Part shown: piece after piece, positions 8,719 to 18,147 of the stretch | Position numbering within the stretch: position 1 is the stretch's first letter | How the letters are laid out: the number at the start of each line of letters is the position of its first letter | Notes under the pieces: model-generated | What the model was told of the DNA's origin: nothing | The model's input: the letters and a program-made list of their open reading frames with translations, nothing else | Databases searched by the model: none | Assembly (NCBI GenBank): GCA_036395755.1 | Contig: DASWCZ010000056.1 | Span: 14,017-78,016, forward strand | From: Gp7-AA6 sp036395755 | GTDB lineage: Bacteria; Acidobacteriota; Thermoanaerobaculia; UBA5066; Gp7-AA6 | DNA: 64,000 nt | Direction: 5' to 3' | Position numbers and translations under genes: made by a program

Positions 8719-9654
8719 ATGGCCGTGATGAGTCCGCGTGAGCGCTTTGCGGGCTCCGTTCTGCCCGCGACGCGGGAGCTTTCGGACCTCCTGATCTCGG
8801 CGCGGCCGGCGCAGTGGGTCAAGAATCTCGTCCTGCCCCTGCCGTTTCTGTTCGGGGGCGCGCTCGCGTCCGCGCGCGGGTGGAAGCTCGCCGCGGCCGG
8901 GTTCGTGGTCTTCTGCGCGGTCACGAGCGCGATCTACCTCTTCAACGACGTCATGGATCGGGAGCGCGACCGCGCCCATCCGGTCAAGCGGCGACGTCCC
9001 TTGGCCGCCGGGTCCCTCGCCATCGCGTCCGCAATCGGTGTCGCGGCGTCGCTCGGCGCCGGAGGACTGGCGGCGGCGTTTCTGCTCGGAGAGCGGTTCG
9101 GTCTCTGGTGCGCGTTGTACGCCCTGCTGATGCTCGCGTACTCGCTCTGGCTGAAGCGGATTCCCTTTGTCGAGGCCTTGATCGTCGCGGCGGGCCTTCC
9201 TCTTCGTGCGCTCGCCGGCGCCGCCCTCGCGGGGTTGCCCGCGTCCGCCTTTCTCATGGGCTGTGCGTACCTGCTCGCGCTCTTCCTCGTGATCGGAAAG
9301 AGGCAGTGGGAGTTGCAGCACGCCGGAAACGTCTCCTCCTCCGAGCACCGGCCGGTCCTCGCCTCGTATCGGCACGAAGGACTCGACTTCCTCTTCGTCG
9401 TCACGGCGCTCTCGACCGTCGCCGCGTATTCCGCGTACACGGTCGTTCCCACGACCCTCGCAATGCACGGCGGCCGATCCCTCGCCTCGACCGTACCCTT
9501 CGTCGTCCTCGGCGTCGCGCGGTACGTCCGGCTCGTCTATCGGAGGGGCGGGGGCGGAAGCCCCACCCGCGCTCTCTTGATCGACGACCCCTGGATCCTT
9601 CTGATCGTGATGGGCTGGGTCGCGGCGGCCGGCTGGGTCATCTATGCCCGCTGA
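8719..9654 (+). CDS. UbiA-family polyprenyl-phosphate phosphoribosyltransferase-like protein
   Basis: An integral membrane prenyltransferase of the UbiA superfamily, about 311 aa with 8-9 hydrophobic helices. PAQWVKNLVLPLPFLFG at the N-terminus, the first Asp-rich motif NDVMDRERDRAHPVKRRRPLAAG and YSLWLKRIPFVEALIVAAG fit the decaprenyl-phosphate phosphoribosyltransferase branch (Rv3806c type) better than ubiquinone or haem enzymes. That branch attaches phosphoribose from PRPP to a polyprenyl phosphate. In-frame ATGs occur at 8710, 8719 and 8728. 8719 is chosen because 8710 lies inside the -10-like box. The 3' end overlaps the next gene by 11 bp. Neighbouring sugar genes support a lipid-linked sugar role. 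Confidence 0.78.
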   Translation: MAVMSPRERFAGSVLPATRELSDLLISARPAQWVKNLVLPLPFLFGGALASARGWKLAAAGFVVFCAVTSAIYLFNDVMDRERDRAHPVKRRRPLAAGSLAIASAIGVAASLGAGGLAAAFLLGERFGLWCALYALLMLAYSLWLKRIPFVEALIVAAGLPLRALAGAALAGLPASAFLMGCAYLLALFLVIGKRQWELQHAGNVSSSEHRPVLASYRHEGLDFLFVVTALSTVAAYSAYTVVPTTLAMHGGRSLASTVPFVVLGVARYVRLVYRRGGGGSPTRALLIDDPWILLIVMGWVAAAGWVIYAR

Positions 9655-10396
9655 CAAGGAGCCGCGACTCGGAGTCGGCTTCCTCGCATACAACGAGGAG
9701 GGCGCGATCGCCAAGACCGTGGCGGAGGCGGTCGCGTCGCTTTCGGCCGTCGAAGGTCTCGACTGGCGGATCCTGATCGTCAACGACGGAAGCCGGGACC
9801 GGACCGGCGAGATCGCGGAGTCCCTCGCCGCCGCGGACCCGCGGGTCTCGGTCGTGCACCACGACGGAAACAAGGGATACGCGGTCGCCACGGAGACGGC
9901 GCTGCGCAACGCGCCGGGCGAAGTCGTGATGGTCGTGGACGGGGACGGACAGCACACCATGGCCGACGCGCCGCGGTTTCTTGAGGCGATCCGGGAAGGC
10001 GCGGACGTCGTCTTCGGCTGGAAGAAGAAGCGCCACGACCCCTTTCCCCGGCTCGTCCTCTCGAAAGGCTTGAACACGCTCTCCCGCTGGATCCTCGGCT
10101 CTCCGCTCCATGACATCAATGGCGGCTGCCGCGCGTTCCGGAAGGACGTGGCCAGGCGGATCGAGATCCGGCATCGCATCAATTTCGTCGGCGACGAGAT
10201 CTTCGCGCGGTGCCGGATCGCCGGATGGAAAGTCTCAGAGGTCGTCGTACGCCACTTCCCCCGGGAAGCGGGGCAGAGCATCCACCGCCCCTGGAAGATG
10301 CTCGGAACGATCTCCCGGGTCCTGCGCTACCTCTTCGAGCTCCGCGGAGAAATCCGCCGGGCCGACGCGATGAGACGTCTGGTCGGAGCGCGCTGA
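9644..10396 (+). CDS. Glycosyltransferase family 2 (polyprenyl-phosphate sugar transferase-like)
   Basis: A 250-aa GT-A fold enzyme without membrane helices. FLAYNEEGAI opens the nucleotide-sugar domain. VNDGSRDRT and VDGDGQH hold the acidic metal-binding residues. SPLHDINGGCRAFR is the acceptor-side motif seen in dolichyl-phosphate-mannose-synthase-like enzymes. It starts at ATG 9644 inside the end of the UbiA gene, so the two are translationally coupled. It probably charges a polyprenyl phosphate with a sugar used by the GT-C enzymes nearby; the sugar is unknown. Confidence 0.82.
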   Translation: MPADKEPRLGVGFLAYNEEGAIAKTVAEAVASLSAVEGLDWRILIVNDGSRDRTGEIAESLAAADPRVSVVHHDGNKGYAVATETALRNAPGEVVMVVDGDGQHTMADAPRFLEAIREGADVVFGWKKKRHDPFPRLVLSKGLNTLSRWILGSPLHDINGGCRAFRKDVARRIEIRHRINFVGDEIFARCRIAGWKVSEVVVRHFPREAGQSIHRPWKMLGTISRVLRYLFELRGEIRRADAMRRLVGAR

Positions 10397-10410
10397 GCGC
10401 GCCGACACGC

Positions 10411-11766
10411 ATGCCACGGATCGCGATCCTCGGGGGAGGCCCAACCGGCCTCGGCGCGGCGTACCGGCTTCGCGAGCGCGGCGTCGACGACTTCGAGGTC
10501 TTCGAGAGGGCCGGCCAGATCGGTGGGCTGGCCACCAGCTTCGAGGACGCGAAGGGTTACACGTGGGACGTGTCTGGCCACATCATTTTTTCGGGCTACC
10601 CGTACTTCAACGAGTTCCTCGAGAAGATGCTCGGCAAGGAGGGAATCCGGCGGATCGATCGGGAGAGCTGGATCAAGTTCGAGGACCGTTACGTCCGCTA
10701 TCCCTTCCAGAACCACCTGTCGTCGCTGCCCGAGCAGGCGATGCTCGAATGCCTGATCGGCCTCGTCGAATCGCAGACGATCGACCGGGATCGCGCCTTC
10801 AAGAACTTCGAGGAATGGGTGTTCGCGAAGTTCGGCGCGGGGGTCTCGAAGCACTTCATGATCCCTTACAACGAGAAGGTCTGGTCCACGCCGCTTTCGC
10901 AGATGGGGTTTTACTGGATCGCCGAAAGGGTGAGCGTCGTCGACTGGAAGAAGGCGCTCGAGACCGCGCTCCTTCCGAAGAACGTCGACTGGGGACCGAA
11001 CGCGACCTTCGGCTATCCGGCCACGCGCGGGACGGTCGGGCTGTGGCTGGCTGTCCTGCCCTACCTGGGCGACCGCCTGCGCTGTCGCAAGCGAGCCGTC
11101 TGCGTGGACGAGGACGAGCGGGAAATCCGGTTCGCCGACGGCTCATCGGCGAGTTACGAAAAACTTCTGACCACGCTGCCGCTCGAAGCCTTCGTCGCTC
11201 GACTCGCCCGCGCACCCGAGAGCGTGCGCGCGGCGTCGAAGAGGCTCCTCTTCAATCGGTTGTTCACGGTGGGGGTGGGACTGAAGCGGCCTTCGCCGTC
11301 GACGAAGAACTGGATCTACTTCCCGAACCCGAAGACGCCGTTCTACCGCATGACTTACCTCTCGAACTATTCCCCCGACATCGTTCCGGGAGGGGACACG
11401 TCGCGACACTGCTCGCTGCTCACGGAGACGACCTACTCGCGGTTCCGGCCGCTGCCCGGCGGCGATTTCGCGAAATCCGTCGTGGACGGTCTCGTCGCCG
11501 AAGAGATCCTGCAGCCGGCAGACCTGCCGGCGATCGAGTCCGTGTACTTGATCCACGCCGCGCATGCCTATCCGATCCCGAGCGTGGACCGGGACGAGGC
11601 GCTCGGGACGATCCAGTCCTATCTCGAGTCGAAGGAGATCTACTCGCGCGGGCGCTTCGGATCCTGGAAGTACGAGATCGGAAACCAGGACCACTCGCTT
11701 ATGCAGGGCAAGGAGGTCGTCGACCGCTGGCTGGATGGCTCGGAAGAGAAGGTATTCCGGAGCTAG
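10411..11766 (+). CDS. FAD-dependent NAD(P)-binding oxidoreductase, UDP-galactopyranose mutase/protoporphyrinogen oxidase-like
   Basis: A 451-aa flavoprotein. The N-terminal Rossmann motif ILGGGPTGLGAAYRL and FERAGQIGGL bind FAD. The middle part (GHIIFSGYPYFNEFL, FMIPYNEKVW, GTVGLWLAVLPYL) resembles amine-oxidase/UGM-like proteins found in sugar clusters. ATG 10411 opens exactly at the Rossmann strand; the longer frame upstream overlaps the GT2 gene and is not used. Position inside the lipid-linked sugar operon suggests a sugar-ring or polyprenyl-sugar oxidation step. A role analogous to DprE1 in making the arabinose donor is possible but unproven. Confidence 0.75.
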   Translation: MPRIAILGGGPTGLGAAYRLRERGVDDFEVFERAGQIGGLATSFEDAKGYTWDVSGHIIFSGYPYFNEFLEKMLGKEGIRRIDRESWIKFEDRYVRYPFQNHLSSLPEQAMLECLIGLVESQTIDRDRAFKNFEEWVFAKFGAGVSKHFMIPYNEKVWSTPLSQMGFYWIAERVSVVDWKKALETALLPKNVDWGPNATFGYPATRGTVGLWLAVLPYLGDRLRCRKRAVCVDEDEREIRFADGSSASYEKLLTTLPLEAFVARLARAPESVRAASKRLLFNRLFTVGVGLKRPSPSTKNWIYFPNPKTPFYRMTYLSNYSPDIVPGGDTSRHCSLLTETTYSRFRPLPGGDFAKSVVDGLVAEEILQPADLPAIESVYLIHAAHAYPIPSVDRDEALGTIQSYLESKEIYSRGRFGSWKYEIGNQDHSLMQGKEVVDRWLDGSEEKVFRS

Positions 11767-11791
11767 CCGGCGGTTCTCCTCTGACGCGGCG

Positions 11792-13738
11792 GTGACGTTG
11801 AGACGGAACGGACTCCCGCCCGTCTGGGCGGTCGCGATCGCCCTCCTCGGCCTTTTCCTGATCGTGGTCGCGCACGTGCCCATGCAACGCCAGCAGATGC
11901 CGGCCTGGGCGGCGGCGGCGCTCGTATCCGGCGTGATGGTCTGGGTCGCGCTCGCGATCCGTTTTCCCCCTGCGAAAGAGGACCTCGGGCCGCTCGCGCC
12001 GTCCGCCGGCGGTCCGCGAATCGTCCCGCTCGCGCTCTGCGCCGTTCTCGCGCCCCTCGCCTGGATCCACTCGGCCGGCGGGACCTACCGCACGGCCGGA
12101 GTGGCGGCGTGGATCGGCGCGGTCGCGTGCTGGCTGGCCGCCTGGCTCCCCGGGAGAGAGGCGCGCGCGGCGGTGGCGTCCCCGGCCCGATCGGGAGTTC
12201 CCGGGCGGGTCCGGGCCCTTGCGGCTCTCGCGGGCATCCTCGTCATCGGCGCGTGGTTCCTCTTCCACGGGCTCGCCGCGACGCCGGCCAACCCGACGAG
12301 CGACCACGCCGAGAAGCTTCTGGACGTCCTCGATCTCATCAACGGGGAGCGCCCGATCTTTTTCGTCCGCAACACGGGGCGGGAGCCGTTCCAGTTCTAC
12401 TGGACTTTCGCTCTGATCGAGATTTTCGGGTTACCGCTCAAATACCTGACTTTGAAGATTGGCACCGCTGTCATCGGGCTGGCCGCGCTGCCCGCTCTGT
12501 ATCTGCTCGGCTGCGAGATGGGCGGCGTGGCCCTGGGCCTCTCGGTGGCGGCCCTCGCGGCCTGGAGCAAGTGGCCCGTCTCGCTCGCCCGGCAGGGCCT
12601 GCGGTACCCGCTGGCAGTCCTACCGGCGGCCGTCGTTCTCTGGGCCCTCCTGCGCTACGTCCGCCGGGGCGATCGGGCCTCGGTTCTCTGGGCGGGAGCC
12701 GTGATCGGGCTGGGTCTGCACGGATACATCTCCTTTCGGGCCGTGCCTCTCCTGGTCCCACTCGCGTTCGCGTTCGCTCTCGCCGACCGCCGGAGACGCG
12801 GGAGACGAATGGCCGTCGTGGGAGACGGTCTGCTGATCGCGGCGACCGCCGTTCTCGTTGCCCTGCCCCTCCTTCACTACACGGTGGAGCACCCGGAGCA
12901 GTTCTGGTATCGCGCCGCGACGCGAGTCGCGAGCCTCGAGAGACCGATCGGGCAGGAGCCGCTCGCGATCTTCGGACAGAACGTTCTCCACATGCTTCTC
13001 GCGTTCGATTGGCGCGGCGCCTCGACGTGGGTCGTGATCCGCCAGGGCGAGCCTTTCCTGGATGCGGCCACGGCTGGACTTCTGGTCGCCGGCGTCGTTC
13101 TTCTGGCGGCCCGCATTGCGCGGCGATCGTTGCGGTGGACGATCGTCGCTCTCGCGTTCTTCGTTCTGACGCTTTCCTCGACCCTCTCTCTCGCCTTTCC
13201 CGACGAGAACCCCAGCATCAACCGGAGCGGCACGGTGATTCCGGTCATTTTTCTCCTCGCCGCGCTCCCCGTCGTGGAGCTCCTCGCCCGCCCGCGGCGC
13301 CGGATCGCATCGCTCCTGGCCGGCGCCGGCATCGCGATCCTCTTCGTCTTGTCCGGGATCCAGAACTACCGCGATTACTTCATCGGCTTCCACCGGAGCT
13401 ACGAGCAGTCCGTGGATCACTCGATGGCGATGGCTCGCGTCCTCGACGACTACCGCAGGCAGGGCGTGCCTCTCCGACAGATGTACCTGCTCTACTCCGA
13501 CTACTGGGTGGACGGACGCAACATCGCGTTCGAGCTCGGCGAGCCATCCTGGGCCTCCGGCCAGGTCTTCGACCCTGGCAAGCTGCCGCCGGACACCGGA
13601 GCGCGTCCTCTCATCTTCCTGCTCGCGCCGGGTAACCCGATCCTGGAGAAGCTCGAGAAGACCTATCCGACGGGGAAGGTTCGGACCGTCGTCCAGAACT
13701 TCGCCGACCGCAACTTCTACGTCTACTCCGTTCCCTGA
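11792..13738 (+). CDS. GT-C family membrane glycosyltransferase (GT39/ArnT-like)
   Basis: A 648-aa multi-pass protein with about 12 hydrophobic helices and a soluble C-terminal tail. The first exported loop after the N-terminal helices carries acidic residues (SDHAEKLLDVLDLING, GREPFQFYW), as in lipid-linked-sugar GT-C enzymes acting on the periplasmic face. GTG 11792 is chosen because it directly precedes the first positively charged segment and membrane helix (LRRNGLPPVWAVAIALL). It is last in the plus-strand sugar operon, and its end overlaps the convergent FkbM gene by 16 bp. Donor and acceptor are unknown. Confidence 0.75.
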   Translation: MTLRRNGLPPVWAVAIALLGLFLIVVAHVPMQRQQMPAWAAAALVSGVMVWVALAIRFPPAKEDLGPLAPSAGGPRIVPLALCAVLAPLAWIHSAGGTYRTAGVAAWIGAVACWLAAWLPGREARAAVASPARSGVPGRVRALAALAGILVIGAWFLFHGLAATPANPTSDHAEKLLDVLDLINGERPIFFVRNTGREPFQFYWTFALIEIFGLPLKYLTLKIGTAVIGLAALPALYLLGCEMGGVALGLSVAALAAWSKWPVSLARQGLRYPLAVLPAAVVLWALLRYVRRGDRASVLWAGAVIGLGLHGYISFRAVPLLVPLAFAFALADRRRRGRRMAVVGDGLLIAATAVLVALPLLHYTVEHPEQFWYRAATRVASLERPIGQEPLAIFGQNVLHMLLAFDWRGASTWVVIRQGEPFLDAATAGLLVAGVVLLAARIARRSLRWTIVALAFFVLTLSSTLSLAFPDENPSINRSGTVIPVIFLLAALPVVELLARPRRRIASLLAGAGIAILFVLSGIQNYRDYFIGFHRSYEQSVDHSMAMARVLDDYRRQGVPLRQMYLLYSDYWVDGRNIAFELGEPSWASGQVFDPGKLPPDTGARPLIFLLAPGNPILEKLEKTYPTGKVRTVVQNFADRNFYVYSVP

Positions 13739-14583
13739 CGGGCGGCAGAAGCGTTGCCATCCCGGGCAGCGAAGAGAAAGCCGATGTCGCGGTGAGCCGG
13801 GTTGGGGCGCGTTCGAACCCGGAAACCCCGTTCCTCGAGGAAGCGGACGAGGTCGTCGCGCCCGAAGCGTGTGACCCCCTCGTGGTACTCCATCGCGATG
13901 CGCCGGATGCGTTGCAACCCGACCTCGCTCGCCCCGAAGAGGATGTCGTACTCCGCGCCTTCACAGTCGATCTTGAGAAAATCGCATCGCTCGATTTTCG
14001 AGCGCTCGAAGACCTGGTCGAGGGTGATCGCTTCGACGGGAGCCGCGGACCCCTTCTCTCGCGACAGCGTGCGGGATCGCTCCGCGAGACCCGCCTTGGT
14101 CGCCATGTAGAGCCGGCCCGCGTCGGCCGCGACGGCCAGCGGAAACGTGCGTACGTTGGCGAGCCGGTTCAGCTCGAGGTTCGCGAGAAGGAGGGCGTAG
14201 GACTCGGCAAGCGGCTCGAACGCGTAGACGGTGGAATCGGGACATTCCCGCGCGGTCGAGATCGCGAAATCGCCCAGCCCGGCGCCCAGATCGACCACCG
14301 TCCACCCGTTCTCGACCGGCACGAACCCGCGCTCGTAATCCCGGTCCAGGCAGGTCTCCTTGATGATCCAGATGTCCATCCGGCCGCGCACGCGGAAGCG
14401 GCAGCCGGTCGAGAGCTCGATTCCGAACGGGCGGCGGCCGGGAAAACCCAGGAACGCCGAGAGAACCCGCAGAGGAGGGCGGATCTGTCGAAGGAGGGTC
14501 GGGATCGAGCCGACGTAGTAACGCCAGCGCGACAACGGACCGACTCTCGAAAACTCTCTCGCGTCCACGCTAGCGGAGCACAT
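13723..14583 (-). CDS. FkbM-family SAM-dependent methyltransferase
   Basis: A 286-aa protein. The class I SAM site is VVDLGAGLGDFA. The FkbM hallmark FLKIDCEGAEYDIL follows, then a C-terminal REGF-like turn (LEERGFRVRTRPN). FkbM enzymes O-methylate sugars or glycolipids. The start at ATG 14583 overlaps the preceding Agl23/NHL gene by 14 bp, so it is the last gene of the minus-strand glycan unit. It probably methylates a surface glycan made by the neighbouring GT-C proteins. Confidence 0.85.
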   Translation of the reverse strand: MCSASVDAREFSRVGPLSRWRYYVGSIPTLLRQIRPPLRVLSAFLGFPGRRPFGIELSTGCRFRVRGRMDIWIIKETCLDRDYERGFVPVENGWTVVDLGAGLGDFAISTARECPDSTVYAFEPLAESYALLLANLELNRLANVRTFPLAVAADAGRLYMATKAGLAERSRTLSREKGSAAPVEAITLDQVFERSKIERCDFLKIDCEGAEYDILFGASEVGLQRIRRIAMEYHEGVTRFGRDDLVRFLEERGFRVRTRPNPAHRDIGFLFAARDGNASAARQGTE

Positions 14584-17128
14584 CCGCGAGGTTCCAGAAG
14601 TAGAGGTGGTTCGTCTCGCGGTCCGACACCGCCACGCGGCCGAGCGGGTCCACCGTCACGCCGGTCGGTCGTTTGAAGATGCCGTCCGGCCTCCAGGAGT
14701 GACGCAGGTTGCCCGCGGCGTCGTACTCGTTGACGCGTCCTTCCGTCGAGTCGGTCGCGAAAATCGATCCGGTGGGTCCGATCGCGAGGTAAGGCTCGGT
14801 GTAGAAGTCTTTCCACCCGAATACTGGGAACTCCCGCACGAACTTGCCTTCGGAGTCGAATACCTGGATCCGGTGATTGCCGGTGTCCGCGACGTAGACG
14901 TTGCCGGCGGCGTCGGCCGCGAGTCCGACCGGCTCGACGAACTGACCCGGACCGCTGCCGGGCGTGCCCCAATCCGAGACGCGCTTTCCTTCCTTGTCGA
15001 ATCGGACCACGCGCTTGTTTCCGGTGTCGGCCACGTAGAGGAAGCCGCGCGAGAGAAGGACGGCGCGGGGTCCGAAGAATCCCCTCACGTCGTCGGTCCA
15101 GACCCCGAGCCACGAGCCGTCCGCCTTGAAGCGGGCGATCCGATGGTTCCAGGTGTCGGCGACGACCACCGTTCCGTCGGCGTCGACGGCGACGCCGCAC
15201 GGCTCCTTCAACTGCCCGTCACCCGAACCCGAAGTCCCGATCGCCCGGATGAACTGGCCGTTCGGGTCGAACACCTGGATGCGGCCGTTCTTGGTGTCGG
15301 CGACGTACAGGTTGGCGCGGGAATCGGCAGCGAGCCCGCGCGGCTCGTTGAACTGCCCGTTACCGGACCCCGGCTCTCCGAAGACGCGCGCGGGCGCGAC
15401 GACTGTCGCGGAGCCGCCCGCATAGTCGCGCGCCGAGGTGTTCTGCAGCGGAACGTTCAAAGGGGCGAGCGGCCCGGAGCTCGCGAGGTCCTTTCGCACG
15501 AAGAAGGTCGAATCCTGGGAGCCGATCGGGCTCCAGATCTCGTGGAAGAGCCACCAGCGGGCGAGATCGGTCAGCGTCGGCCGAGCGGGCCCGTTCGGGT
15601 CGAGCTTGTATTTCTCGGCGAACCACCACGCCCGGATCGGGACGCGTTTGGCGGTGTACTGCGCTGCGAGCTGTTTCTCGAGCCCGCCCTGCGGGTCCCA
15701 GTCCGAGATGAGGATCGGCGTGGTCGCGTCGTCGATGCGCGTGACCCACTTCGTCGGCATGTCGCGGAAGTACCAGGTCAGCGGCCAGGAAGCCTCGCCG
15801 GCGACGGTGACGACCGCCTCTCCAGGCGCGACTTTCCGGCGCGCGACATCGACCTGCTCGAGCGCCCGCGTCAGATCGCGGGTCGTCTGCACGTATGCCA
15901 GGATCTCGGCGTGCTTCGGCTCGCGCTCCAGGTCATGCGCCCCGTAGCGAAAGCACGCCAGGAGCATGCCGCTCGCGTTCACGAGAGCGAGGACGAAGAG
16001 CACCGCCAGCGCGAGCCGGGGGCGCTTTTCCCGCCGGTCGCGCCAGAGCGACGCGAATCCGACCGCTGCGAGGATGGTGATCGGGAGGAGAGCGTGCACG
16101 GTCAGCCAGGGGACCTTCTCGCGCGCCCAGGCATAGAGAAGAAGCGACCCGATCGCCCAGAAAAGCACGAAGCGCAGGAAGGGGGAGGCGCGCTTTCCCG
16201 AACGCCGGAAGGCGAAGCAGGCCGCGAAGACTATCGCGGTCTCGTAGTAGAGAAGTTGTGGAACGTAGTAGTACCAGGGTCCCGGAATGCGCGCGATGGA
16301 ATGCTGGCCCATCCAGTACTTGATTGCCTTGGGTATCGCGAGCCAGTCCTTCGGATACTTCCCGAACGCCGTGTACATCAGCGCCCAGATCGCCAGAAAC
16401 ACGAGCGCCGCCGTGGCGATCGGAAGGATGCGCGCGCGGACCCAGCCCGCGGTTGCGCGGATGGCCTCGGCGAGCGCGTCTTTCCGCCCCTTCGCCAGCG
16501 CGACGCGCTCGACGAGGGCCCAGGCGCCGTAGGCGACGAACAGCACGCCGGTCATGTAGGCGTTTTCCTTCGTCACGCCGGCGAGCGCGAAAGAAACTGC
16601 GGCGAGCGTGAGCCAGTGCGCCCGGTCGGTCTCCAGGAAACTCTGGAATGCCAGGATCGTCCCGAGCGTGAACACGAGGGAGTACACGTCCTCCCGGATG
16701 AACCGCGAAAAGTACGTCAGGTGCGGCGAGATCAGGACGAGAGCCGCGTACGCCGCGGCCGCGCCGGTGCCGACCCAGCGGGCGAGCGGGATCGCTGCGG
16801 CAATCAGGAGTAGGCCGAAAATCGCCGGGAGGAGCCGGGCCGTCGTGTTCGACGCGCCCAGCAGCCGGTAGACGAGAGCATTCGCGTAGTAAAGGAACGG
16901 CCCGTGGTAGGCCGGGTCGTATCGCCAGTTGCCGTCCTTCATCAGCGTGTAGGACTGGTGCGCGTGAATCGATTCGTCGTGATGGAACGGCCGGTCGCCG
17001 AGAGACCAGAACCTCGTCGTCAGAGCCAGGAGCGCGATCAGGATCCCGGCGGCCGCGACCGCCTGCCGTCGAGCTGGCGCGCGTTCCGGTCTCTCCTCGA
17101 TCTTTTCGAGGGTCTGCGGCTCCGTCAC
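14570..17128 (-). CDS. Agl23-like GT-C membrane protein (TIGR03663) fused to a C-terminal NHL propeller
   Basis: An 852-aa two-part protein. Residues about 1-540 form a multi-pass GT-C region (RFWSLGDRPFHHDESIHAHQ with the acidic first-loop motif) matching the Agl23/TIGR03663 group of flippase-associated or glycosyltransferase-like proteins. Residues about 549-852 are NHL repeats (LYVADTKNGRIQVFDPNG and similar), giving about six blades on the non-cytoplasmic side. GTG 17128 is used because it overlaps the TGA of the upstream NHL gene (GTGA); further upstream the frame runs antisense-like through that gene. Related NHL domains occur in the two preceding genes. Confidence 0.82.
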   Translation of the reverse strand: MTEPQTLEKIEERPERAPARRQAVAAAGILIALLALTTRFWSLGDRPFHHDESIHAHQSYTLMKDGNWRYDPAYHGPFLYYANALVYRLLGASNTTARLLPAIFGLLLIAAAIPLARWVGTGAAAAYAALVLISPHLTYFSRFIREDVYSLVFTLGTILAFQSFLETDRAHWLTLAAVSFALAGVTKENAYMTGVLFVAYGAWALVERVALAKGRKDALAEAIRATAGWVRARILPIATAALVFLAIWALMYTAFGKYPKDWLAIPKAIKYWMGQHSIARIPGPWYYYVPQLLYYETAIVFAACFAFRRSGKRASPFLRFVLFWAIGSLLLYAWAREKVPWLTVHALLPITILAAVGFASLWRDRREKRPRLALAVLFVLALVNASGMLLACFRYGAHDLEREPKHAEILAYVQTTRDLTRALEQVDVARRKVAPGEAVVTVAGEASWPLTWYFRDMPTKWVTRIDDATTPILISDWDPQGGLEKQLAAQYTAKRVPIRAWWFAEKYKLDPNGPARPTLTDLARWWLFHEIWSPIGSQDSTFFVRKDLASSGPLAPLNVPLQNTSARDYAGGSATVVAPARVFGEPGSGNGQFNEPRGLAADSRANLYVADTKNGRIQVFDPNGQFIRAIGTSGSGDGQLKEPCGVAVDADGTVVVADTWNHRIARFKADGSWLGVWTDDVRGFFGPRAVLLSRGFLYVADTGNKRVVRFDKEGKRVSDWGTPGSGPGQFVEPVGLAADAAGNVYVADTGNHRIQVFDSEGKFVREFPVFGWKDFYTEPYLAIGPTGSIFATDSTEGRVNEYDAAGNLRHSWRPDGIFKRPTGVTVDPLGRVAVSDRETNHLYFWNLADVLR

Positions 17129-18147
17129 GGCTTCTTGCTGCCGGGGAGAAGGATCTTCGACACCCCATTGCTGGCGGAGTTGACGACGTACACGATGCGC
17201 TGCTTGCCGTCCAGAGCGAGTCCCGTCGGGCGCGCGAACGGCTTGCCCGAATCGTCGGAGCTCCACGTGTTTCGAACGGTTCCTCCGCTCGCGAGCTCGA
17301 GGACGGTGTTCCCGTTGGGATTGGTCACGTAGATCTCTCCCGTCTCGCCGACCTCGAGGAACGGTTCGGCCGCCCCTTCCCAAGCGGCGACCGGCAGTGA
17401 TTTCTGGAACCGGCCTTCTTTATCGAGAACTTCGATCCGCCGATTACCGATGTCCGCGACGTAGACCTGCCCGCTGGGTCCGACGCCGATGCCAACCGGG
17501 CTCGAGAACTCGCCGGGGCCGGCGCCGAGCTTGCCGATCGCCCGCTGTTCCCCGAGCGACCGGTTGAAGACCACCACTTTGTGGTTGCCCGTGTCCGTGA
17601 TCCACACCTTTCCGTCGGGCGCCGCAGCGACTCCGCGCGGTCCGAAGAATCCGGCTGCGGTCGCCTTCCATTCCCCCTTCACCGTGTAGTACTGGATCCG
17701 TCCGTTCCAGGTGTCCGCGACGTAGAGATCTTCTCCGCGCGCCGCGACGCCGGCGGGCTGCCTCAGACTAAAGGTCCCGTTACCCGGATTTCCCCAGCCG
17801 CCGAGGTATCCGCCGTTGCCGTCGAAGACCCGGATGCGCGAGTTGCCGAAGTCTGCAATCCACAGCCTTCCTTCTCCATCCAGGGTCGCGTCGCGCGGCT
17901 CGCTCATGCCCGCGAAAGGCGGTCGCTCCTGGACGGGCGCCGAGCGGATCGACGGCTCCGTTGGCTCGCCGGGGTGCTTCGCCGCCGCCGGAGCCGCGCC
18001 CTCCGGCTTTGCCGGCGCTTCCTTTCGCCGGCACGCGATCGGAACGACGAGGAAAAGTAGGGCGAGCGCGACGCCGACTCCGGGGTGGCGGAAGCGTTTC
18101 GCGGGGGAGGGCTCCGTCCGGACGTGCGACGAGGATGAATCGGTCAC
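17125..18147 (-). CDS. Exported NHL-repeat beta-propeller protein
   Basis: A 340-aa protein. Residues 20-39 form a hydrophobic export signal ending in a cysteine (VVPIAC, Cys39), possibly a lipoprotein anchor, though the -3 residue is atypical. A Pro/Ala-rich linker follows, then about six NHL blades from residue 80 (LWIADFGNSRIRVFDG, LYVADTWNGRIQYY, VWITDTGNHKVVVF, VYVADIGNRRIEVL). It is very similar blade by blade to the C-terminus of the upstream 1643-aa protein, indicating duplication. GTG 18147 overlaps the preceding stop (GTGA). It probably acts as a periplasmic scaffold or ligand-binding partner of the GT-C proteins; no catalytic residues are recognisable. Confidence 0.82.
   Translation of the reverse strand: MTDSSSSHVRTEPSPAKRFRHPGVGVALALLFLVVPIACRRKEAPAKPEGAAPAAAKHPGEPTEPSIRSAPVQERPPFAGMSEPRDATLDGEGRLWIADFGNSRIRVFDGNGGYLGGWGNPGNGTFSLRQPAGVAARGEDLYVADTWNGRIQYYTVKGEWKATAAGFFGPRGVAAAPDGKVWITDTGNHKVVVFNRSLGEQRAIGKLGAGPGEFSSPVGIGVGPSGQVYVADIGNRRIEVLDKEGRFQKSLPVAAWEGAAEPFLEVGETGEIYVTNPNGNTVLELASGGTVRNTWSSDDSGKPFARPTGLALDGKQRIVYVVNSASNGVSKILLPGSKKP

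Noticed and set aside
6661..10281. 1206-aa minus-strand open frame
   Set aside because: Arg/Pro/Ser-rich composition and antisense to well-recognised genes (kinase, UbiA, GT2); an artefact of high GC.
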